Origin: DATILL01 sp035476575
Lineage (GTDB): Bacteria > Actinomycetota > Actinomycetes > Mycobacteriales > JACQDL01
Direction of reading: 5' to 3'
Assembly (NCBI GenBank): GCA_035476575.1
Contig: DATILL010000048.1
Location: 1-10,486, forward strand
Length of the DNA: 10,486 nucleotides
A program made the translations under genes and the position numbers. This document shows positions 5,794-10,486 of the stretch, piece by piece; the first letter of the stretch is position 1, and each line of letters opens with the position of its first letter. Below the pieces are notes generated by a model. The model did no database searches and was not told the DNA's origin. It saw only the letters and a list, made by a program, of their open reading frames with translations.

Positions 5794-6160
5794 GCGCGCC
5801 GCCGAGCTCGCCGTGGCCGCCGCCGTGGCCGCCGCCGACAAGCTCGCCCAGAACATCGTCGCGATCGACGTCAGCGACCATCTGGTCATCACCGATGTGT
5901 TCCTGCTGGCCTCAGCACCGAGCGAGCGGCAGGTCGGCGCCATCGTCGACGAGGTGGAGGCGCGGCTGCTGCGGATCGGCGCCAAGCCGGTCCGCCGCGA
6001 GGGTGAGCGGGACGGCCGCTGGGTGCTCCTCGACTACGTCGACATTGTGGTGCACGTGCAGCACTCCGAGGAACGCTCGTTCTACGGGCTGGACCGGCTG
6101 TGGAAGGACTGCCCCGTCCTCCCTCTGCCGGACGGCGTGACGGCCGGGGAGCGCTCCTGA
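5780..6160 (+). CDS. rsfS: Ribosomal silencing factor RsfS
   Basis: RsfS (YbeB/DUF143 family) binds ribosomal protein L14 on the 50S subunit and blocks subunit joining when nutrients are short. The 126-residue product has the family pattern: an Ala-rich first helix, DVSDHLVITDVFLLASAPSERQV, and the C-terminal block with RWVLLDYVDIVVHV and SFYGLDRLW. The GTG at 5780 is the only sensible start, since an in-frame TGA lies at 5741-5743 and no ATG intervenes. No strong Shine-Dalgarno precedes it. It lies 54 bases after nadD, and its TGA overlaps the likely CTG start of the phosphatase gene, so the three genes probably form one operon. Confidence 0.95.
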   Translation: MTASERAAELAVAAAVAAADKLAQNIVAIDVSDHLVITDVFLLASAPSERQVGAIVDEVEARLLRIGAKPVRREGERDGRWVLLDYVDIVVHVQHSEERSFYGLDRLWKDCPVLPLPDGVTAGERS

Positions 6161-6165
6161 GCACG

Positions 6166-6789
6166 GTGCGAGCCGTGCTCTGGCGGCACGGCCAGACCAG
6201 ATGGAACGTCGAGCGCCGGTACCAGGGCCAGACCGACATCCCGCTGGACGGGACCGGCCAGGCCCAGGCCAGCCGGGCCGCCCGGCTGCTGGCCGCGGTC
6301 GGGCCGCAGGCGATCGTGTCCTCCGACCTGTCCCGGGCCGTCGAGACCGCCCAGATGCTGAGCGAGATCACCGGCATCCCGGTGCGGTACGACAAGCGGC
6401 TGCGGGAGCGGTCCGGCGGCGTGTGGCAGGGCCTGACCAACGACGAGATCCGGGAGCGGTACCCGGATGAGTGGGCGCGCTGGTCCCCTCCGGACGGGGA
6501 GACCGAGGCCCAGCTCGGCGACCGGTTCGCCGAGGCGGTGGCTGACGGGGTCGGGCTGCTGCCGGCGGGCGGCACCCTGGTGGTGGCCAGCCACGGCAGC
6601 GCGATCCGGGCCGGGCTGGGCCGGCTGCTGAACCTGCCCGAGGGAAGCTGGCGGATGCTCGGCCCGGTGCAGAACTGCTCCTGGTCGGTCATCGCGCCGG
6701 CCCCGGAGGGCTGGGATTACGCCGGCTGGCGGCTGCTGGAGCACAACGCGGGCACCCTGCCGGTGCCGGTGCTGTCCGACGACCGGTGA
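6166..6789 (+). CDS. Histidine phosphatase family protein (GpgP-like position)
   Basis: A cytoplasmic enzyme of the histidine phosphatase (phosphoglycerate mutase-like) superfamily. Counting from the GTG at 6166 it has 207 residues, with the phospho-acceptor RHG at 7-9 in VLWRHGQTRWN, an acidic residue Glu81 in LRERSGG, and the second catalytic His143 in VVASHGSAIR. Lying directly after rsfS it occupies the place of Rv2419c (GpgP, glucosyl-3-phosphoglycerate phosphatase) in M. tuberculosis, and WQGLT and IVSSDL segments resemble it. Substrate is inferred from position only; other phosphate esters are possible. The start is uncertain: a CTG at 6157 overlaps the rsfS stop as CTGA, has GGGGAG 5 bases upstream and would add three residues (MST). 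GTG 6166 is the first standard start in the conserved region. Confidence 0.9.
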   Translation: MRAVLWRHGQTRWNVERRYQGQTDIPLDGTGQAQASRAARLLAAVGPQAIVSSDLSRAVETAQMLSEITGIPVRYDKRLRERSGGVWQGLTNDEIRERYPDEWARWSPPDGETEAQLGDRFAEAVADGVGLLPAGGTLVVASHGSAIRAGLGRLLNLPEGSWRMLGPVQNCSWSVIAPAPEGWDYAGWRLLEHNAGTLPVPVLSDDR

Positions 6790-6865
6790 CACGTCGACGG
6801 CGCGTGCACGGAGCGGGTCGTTCACGCCGCCGCCGGGCCGTGCCGCCGCCGACCTGCTCCGCCCC

Positions 6866-7120
6866 TCAGACGATGATGAGCTCTGGTCGGTGTGATCCGG
6901 CCGCCGCGGCCAGAGCAGCGAGATCATCGGGGTCGCTGGTGACGATGGTGGCCCCCAGCTCGGTCGCGACCGCCACCACTATCGCATCCACCACATCACT
7001 GGTCCGGGTCATACCGCAGAGAACCCCTGCGCGGTATGAGACCGCTTCGGTGGTCGCCAGCAGCCCGGTCGGTCGCGATCAGGCGCCGGCGTCGTACACC
7101 AACGGCCGGGCCGTCGTCAG
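6866..7120 (-). pseudogene. Degraded PIN-domain (VapC-like) toxin
   Basis: On the minus strand just after the antitoxin stop, one frame reads LTTARPLVYDAGA, then a TGA (7081-7079). The same frame continues as ...LLATTEAVSYRAGVLCGM and TSDVVDAIVVAVATELGAT, then IVTSDPDDLAALAAAAG, ending with TGA at 6868-6866. The first piece is the N-terminal strand of a PIN nuclease with its first catalytic Asp (VYDAGALIA in relatives; inserting one C after GCC restores ALIAT). The last piece is the C-terminal half with the SDVVDA and TSDPDD acidic motifs. About 55-60 central residues normal for a PIN domain of around 130 residues, including the second conserved acidic residue, are missing. The expected start overlapping the antitoxin stop is CTG rather than GTG or ATG. 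The gene appears inactivated by an internal deletion plus frameshift. VapC assignment is by family pattern, not by search. Confidence 0.75.
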
Positions 7121-7377
7121 CTCGCCTTCAGCTCGCGGTGGTCCATGGCATCGTGCGCGGCGGCGAGCTCGGCGCGCATCGCGGCCAGGTCCTCGGCGGG
7201 GATCGGGCCGAGCCCGGCCTCCCACTCCTCGACGGACTGCCGCCGGGCGATTCGGACCGCCTCGTGTTCGATCGCCTGGGAGACCCAGCCGGAGACGGAG
7301 AGGCCTTCCTTCGTGGCGGTCAGCTTGATGAGCTCGGCCAGCGTGTCGGGGACCGAGATGGTGATGCGCGTGGTCAT
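7117..7377 (-). CDS. Ribbon-helix-helix antitoxin (VapB-like)
   Basis: An 86-residue protein with an N-terminal ribbon-helix-helix DNA-binding fold: TTRITISVPDTLAELIKLTA forms the strand and first helix, followed by EGLSVSGWVSQAIEHEA for the turn and second helix. A charged, flexible C-terminal half follows with EEWEAGLGPIPAEDL and MRAELAAAH, the usual toxin-binding part. The ATG at 7377 is chosen because the RHH motif starts immediately after it; a longer frame to 7440 adds residues without similarity. No Shine-Dalgarno is present; TACTCT (7397-7392 on the minus strand) could be a -10 box for a near-leaderless transcript. Its toxin partner downstream is broken, so this is a solitary antitoxin. 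It is divergent from leuS, and if it still binds DNA near its own promoter it would sit next to the leuS promoter. Confidence 0.85.
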   Translation of the reverse strand: MTTRITISVPDTLAELIKLTATKEGLSVSGWVSQAIEHEAVRIARRQSVEEWEAGLGPIPAEDLAAMRAELAAAHDAMDHRELKAS

Positions 7378-7424
7378 AGAGCGAGCGCACGAGAGTATGC
7401 GTCGGGCGCTCAAGCGGATGGCGC

Positions 7425-7438
7425 TATCATCATGAACC
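7425..7438 (+). promoter_or_regulatory. Promoter -10 box of the leuS leader
   Basis: TATCAT (7425-7430) is the best -10 hexamer in the window. Eight bases separate it from the ATG of the leader peptide at 7439, so the transcript would start on or within two bases of that ATG. No good -35 is seen at 17-18 bases upstream (TCGGGC or GTCGGG). Confidence 0.65.
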
Positions 7439-7480
7439 ATGAGCTTCGGCCGGAGCCTGCTTCTTACCGGGCCGTGCTGA
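7439..7480 (+). CDS. Leucine leader peptide of leuS (attenuator)
   Basis: A 13-codon frame, MSFGRSLLLTGPC then TGA, starts 8 bases after a strong -10 box, so it is likely translated from a leaderless mRNA. Codons 7-9 (7457-7465) are CTG CTT CTT, three adjacent leucine codons. Two are CTT, which looks uncommon in these GC-rich genes. The stop codon lies in the left arm of a hairpin (7471-7505), and a U-tailed terminator (7506-7539) follows before leuS. This is the architecture of ribosome-mediated attenuation: ribosomes slowed at the Leu codons when charged tRNA-Leu is scarce would change folding and let transcription reach leuS. Leader-peptide attenuators for leucine genes such as leuA are known in actinobacteria; the function here is inferred from sequence. 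Confidence 0.75.
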   Translation: MSFGRSLLLTGPC

Positions 7481-7505
7481 CGACGGCAGAGACAGTCAGC
7501 GCGGC
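7471..7505 (+). other. Leader hairpin overlapping the leader-peptide stop
   Basis: Arms 7471-7481 and 7495-7505 pair over 11 bp with a single G-U, around a 13-base loop. The left arm contains the TGA of the leader peptide and the right arm ends at the base just before the terminator stem. In the attenuation model this would be the hairpin that ribosome position opens or protects. I could not find a strong alternative antiterminator pairing with the terminator's left arm by eye. Confidence 0.65.
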
Positions 7506-7539
7506 GAGCCCTTGCGGTGTGCGAGGGCTCTTTTCATTT
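7506..7539 (+). terminator. Intrinsic terminator in the leuS leader
   Basis: A 10-bp stem (7506-7515 with 7521-7530, one G-U pair) with a 5-base loop is followed directly by TTTTCATTT (7531-7539). It is the only U-tailed terminator I found in this window. It lies between the leader peptide and the leuS Shine-Dalgarno, so it is placed to stop transcription before leuS rather than after an upstream gene; the upstream genes face away or end far before it. Confidence 0.8.
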
Positions 7540-7568
7540 CCGGGGCCAGGAGCAGTGAGGATGACACC

Positions 7569-10436
7569 ATGACCGAGACGAGCGGCGTCCCGCCGTACCG
7601 CTACACCGCCGCGCTGGCACAGCAGATCGAGGCGCGCTGGCAGGACCGCTGGGAGCGCGAGGGGACCTTTCACGCGCCCAACCCGGCCGGTCCGCTGGCG
7701 CGTGGCTTCGAGGAAGCGGTGGGCCGGCCGAAGTTCTTCGTCAACGACATGTTCCCCTACCCCTCCGGCGAGGGGCTGCACGTCGGGCACCCGCTGGGCT
7801 ACATCGGCACTGACGTGTACGCCCGCTACCTGCGGATGACCGGGCACAACGTGCTGCACACCATCGGGTTCGACGCCTTCGGGCTGCCGGCCGAGCAGTA
7901 CGCCGTGGAGACCGGCCAGCACCCCCGCGTCACCACCGAGAAGAACGTCGCCACGTACCGGTCCCAGCTCCGCCGGCTGGGGCTGGGTCACGACCCGCGC
8001 CGGGCCGTCTCGACCACCGACGCCGGGTACTACCGCTGGACCCAGTGGATCTTCCTGAAGATCTTCAGCTCCTGGTACGACGAGACGGCCGGGCGGGCCC
8101 GCCCAATCGCTGAGCTGGAGGCCGAGCTGGCCGAGGGCATCCGGGCCACCCCGGACGGCCGAAGCTGGGGTGAGCTGACCCGGGCCGAGCAGCGCCGGGT
8201 CATCGACGGCTACCGGCTGGCCTACCGGCACGAGGCGCCGGTCAACTGGTGCCCCGGCCTGGGCACCGTCCTGGCCAACGAGGAGGTCACCGCCGACGGG
8301 CGCAGCGACCGCGGCAACTTCCCCGTCTTCCGGCGGCCGCTGACGCAGTGGATGATGCGGATCACGGCGTACGCCGACCGGCTGATCGACGACCTGGACC
8401 GGCTGGACTGGCCGGAGTCGATCAAGCTGATGCAGCGCAACTGGATCGGCCGCTCGACCGGCGCCACGATCCGCTTCCCGGCCGGGACCGCGGCTGAGAC
8501 GGCGGCCGGGACAGCGGAGATCGAGGTCTTCACCACCCGACCGGACACCGTGTTCGGTGCGACGTACCTGGTGCTGGCGCCGGAGCACCCCCTGGTGCCG
8601 GACCTGACCGCGCCGGCCTGGCCGGCCGGCGTCCGTCCACAGTGGACGAACGGGGCGGCGACCCCGGCCGAGGCGGTCGCGGCGTACCAGCGCTACGCGG
8701 CGCAGCGCTCGGAGCGGGACCGGCAGGCCGGCGACAAGACCAAGACCGGCGTGTTCACCGGCTCCGTCGCGACGAACCCGGTCAACGGCAGGCCGATCCC
8801 GATCTTCGTCGCCGACTACGTGCTGATGGGCTACGGCACCGGCGCGATCATGGCGGTGCCCGGCCAGGACGAGCGAGACTGGGAGTTCGCCGAGGTCTTC
8901 GACCTGCCGATCGTGCGGACCGTGCAGCCGCCGGACGGCTTCGACGGCAAGTGGTACCTCGGCGAGGGCCCGGCGGTCAACTCGACCGCTCCGGACGGGT
9001 TCAGCCTGGACGGGCTGGGGGTCACCGAGGCCAAGGAGCGGATCATCGCCTGGCTGGAGGCGCACGGCGTTGGCGCGGCCCGGACGACGTACAAGCTGCG
9101 TGACTGGCTGTTCTCCCGGCAGCGGTACTGGGGTGAGCCGTTCCCGATCGTCTACGACGAGGACGGCGCGCCGCGCGCGGTGCTGGAGTCGATGCTGCCG
9201 GTGAAGCTGCCCGAGATCGACGACTTCGCGCCGAAGGCGTACGACCCGGACGACGACCGCTCCGAGCCGGAGACCCCGCTGTCCCGGACCAAGGAGTGGG
9301 TCGAGGTCGAGCTGGACCTGGGCGACGGCCGGCGCACGTACCGCCGGGAGACCAACACGATGCCGCAGTGGGCCGGCTCCTGCTGGTACGAGATCCGCTA
9401 CACCGACCCGACCAACGACGAGCGCTTCGTCGACCCGGCGAACGAGCGGTACTGGATGGGGCCGACCGGGCCGGGCGACGTCGGCGGGGTCGACCTGTAC
9501 GTCGGCGGCGTCGAGCACGCCGTGCTGCACCTGCTGTACGCCCGGTTCTGGCAGAAGGTGCTGTACGACCTGGGTGAGGTCAGCGCCGAGGAGCCGTTCC
9601 GCACGCTGTTCAACCAGGGCTACGTGCAGGCCTACGCCTACGTCGACGAGCGGGGGGTGTACGTGCCGGCGGCCGACGTGGTCGAGCGGGACGGCGGGTA
9701 CTTCTACGCCGGCCGGCCGGTCCGGCGCGAGTACGGCAAGATGGGCAAGTCGCTGAAGAACTCCGTGACGCCGGACGAGATGTTCACCGAGTACGGCGCC
9801 GACACGCTGCGGCTGTACGAGATGTTCACCGGGCCGCTGGAGCAGTCCCGGCCGTGGGAGACCAAGGCCGTGGTCGGCTCGTACCGGCTGCTGCAGCGGA
9901 TCTGGCGCAACGTCGTCGACGAGGAGACCGGTGCGGCGCGGGTGTCCGACGTGCCGGCCGATAACCAGACGCGGCGGGTGCTGCACCGTACTATCGCGGC
10001 TGCCCGGGCGGGCTTCGAGTCGTTGCGGTTCAACACCTCGATCGCCCGGGTCACCGAGCTGAACAACCACATCGTGCAGGCCTGGCCGGACGGCGGCGCG
10101 CCGCGCGAGGTGGTCGAGCCGCTGGTGCTGCTGCTGGCCCCGCTGGCGCCGCATGTGGCCGAGGAGCTGTGGTCGCGGCTGGGGCACGCCGGCTCGCTGG
10201 CCTGGACGCCGTTCCCGGTGGCCGACCCGGCGTACCTGGTCGCCGAGACGGTCGAGCTGCCGGTGCAGGTCAACGGCAAGCTGCGGTCGAAGATCACCGT
10301 GGCGGCCGACGCGGAGGGCGCCGCGGTCGAGGCGGCGGCCCGGGCGGACGAGAAGGTCGCCGCGCAGCTCGACGGGCGGACCGTGCGCAGGGTGGTGCTG
10401 GTGCCTGGCCGGCTGGTCAACTTCGTCCTCGCCTGA
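7569..10436 (+). CDS. leuS: Leucyl-tRNA synthetase
   Basis: Charges tRNA-Leu with leucine using ATP (class Ia synthetase, cytoplasmic). The 955 residues include all domains. The HIGH motif reads HVGH at 71-74 within FPYPSGEGLHVGHPLGY. The CP1 editing domain, which hydrolyses wrongly charged tRNA, has TTRPDT at 322-327 and AVPGQDERDW with the conserved Asp near 434-437. DWLFSRQRYWGEPFPIVY follows, then the KMSKS loop as KMGKS at 724-728, an anticodon-binding helical domain and the C-terminal domain with VQVNGKLR. The Ser-to-Gly change in KMSKS also occurs in other actinobacterial LeuRS as far as I know. The ATG at 7569 is chosen for its GTGAGGA upstream (7556-7562) and because the longer frame from 7512 runs through the terminator. 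Expression is probably controlled by the leucine attenuator at 7425-7539. Confidence 0.98.
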   Translation: MTETSGVPPYRYTAALAQQIEARWQDRWEREGTFHAPNPAGPLARGFEEAVGRPKFFVNDMFPYPSGEGLHVGHPLGYIGTDVYARYLRMTGHNVLHTIGFDAFGLPAEQYAVETGQHPRVTTEKNVATYRSQLRRLGLGHDPRRAVSTTDAGYYRWTQWIFLKIFSSWYDETAGRARPIAELEAELAEGIRATPDGRSWGELTRAEQRRVIDGYRLAYRHEAPVNWCPGLGTVLANEEVTADGRSDRGNFPVFRRPLTQWMMRITAYADRLIDDLDRLDWPESIKLMQRNWIGRSTGATIRFPAGTAAETAAGTAEIEVFTTRPDTVFGATYLVLAPEHPLVPDLTAPAWPAGVRPQWTNGAATPAEAVAAYQRYAAQRSERDRQAGDKTKTGVFTGSVATNPVNGRPIPIFVADYVLMGYGTGAIMAVPGQDERDWEFAEVFDLPIVRTVQPPDGFDGKWYLGEGPAVNSTAPDGFSLDGLGVTEAKERIIAWLEAHGVGAARTTYKLRDWLFSRQRYWGEPFPIVYDEDGAPRAVLESMLPVKLPEIDDFAPKAYDPDDDRSEPETPLSRTKEWVEVELDLGDGRRTYRRETNTMPQWAGSCWYEIRYTDPTNDERFVDPANERYWMGPTGPGDVGGVDLYVGGVEHAVLHLLYARFWQKVLYDLGEVSAEEPFRTLFNQGYVQAYAYVDERGVYVPAADVVERDGGYFYAGRPVRREYGKMGKSLKNSVTPDEMFTEYGADTLRLYEMFTGPLEQSRPWETKAVVGSYRLLQRIWRNVVDEETGAARVSDVPADNQTRRVLHRTIAAARAGFESLRFNTSIARVTELNNHIVQAWPDGGAPREVVEPLVLLLAPLAPHVAEELWSRLGHAGSLAWTPFPVADPAYLVAETVELPVQVNGKLRSKITVAADAEGAAVEAAARADEKVAAQLDGRTVRRVVLVPGRLVNFVLA

Positions 10437-10486
10437 GGCGCCTTCCCTCCCGGACGATCATCGAGTTGTTGCCGCTGTTGGAGATC

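Noticed and set aside
7009..7039. A 9-bp inverted repeat (TCATACCGC/GCGGTATGA) inside the toxin remnant
   Set aside because: It lies in sequence that still reads as PIN-domain codons, so it is most likely a coincidence and not an attachment site or the deletion scar.
6786..7328. A plus-strand frame across the toxin and antitoxin region
   Set aside because: The minus strand carries clear PIN and RHH motifs here; the plus-strand product is low-complexity Arg/Ser/Ala-rich sequence.
7430..7568. T-box riboswitch before leuS
   Set aside because: No T-box core sequence (AGGGTGGNACCGCG type) and no stem I-like region is present. A leader peptide with Leu codons explains the terminator better.
7464..10187. 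A 907-codon open frame on the minus strand opposite leuS
   Set aside because: It is the antisense shadow of leuS caused by strong third-position GC bias. The translation is Arg/Pro/Val-rich without recognisable motifs, and leuS is unmistakable on the other strand.
10437..10486. Start of another gene after leuS
   Set aside because: Only 50 bases remain. No start codon with a ribosome-binding site, terminator or recognisable motif is visible on either strand.

Overview
The window is chromosomal DNA from a high-GC Gram-positive (actinobacterial) genome. The evidence is strong G/C preference at third codon positions, GTG and possibly CTG starts, TAnnnT -10 boxes placed directly before start codons, and a gene order typical of Actinobacteria: rplU-rpmA-obgE-proB-proA, then nadD-rsfS-histidine phosphatase, then leuS. 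Genus cannot be read from the sequence; the summary assigns phylum level only.

Layout. 88-670: ribosomal proteins L21 and L27, closed by a strong stem-loop. 736-803: a long imperfect inverted repeat of unknown role. 822-3441: obgE and proB, separated by a duplicated junction that creates a tiny ORF chained by two ATGA overlaps. 3449-3500: a perfect 20-bp stem-loop after proB. 3517-4783: proA behind what looks like its own leaderless promoter; its stop codon lies in a 15-bp tandem repeat. 4784-5143: a 360-bp gap with a consensus cAMP-receptor (Crp/GlxR-type) palindrome, a 12-bp stem-loop and a leaderless promoter for nadD. 5144-6789: nadD, rsfS and a histidine phosphatase in the position of mycobacterial gpgP. 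6866-7377, minus strand: an intact ribbon-helix-helix antitoxin followed by the wreck of its PIN-domain toxin. 7425-10436: leuS behind an apparent leucine attenuator (promoter, leaderless 13-residue leader peptide with three adjacent Leu codons, hairpin, U-tailed terminator). The last 50 bases hold no gene that can be called.

Function. The genes are mainly housekeeping: ribosome parts and assembly/silencing factors (L21, L27, ObgE, RsfS), proline synthesis (ProB, ProA), NAD synthesis (NadD), a phosphatase, and leucyl-tRNA synthesis (LeuS). The interest lies in the regulatory and junction DNA. The strongest signal is the leader before leuS, which reads as a textbook amino-acid attenuator that would couple synthetase expression to charged tRNA-Leu supply. 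Next are the coupling-preserving duplication between obgE and proB, and the retained antitoxin with a dead toxin divergent from leuS.
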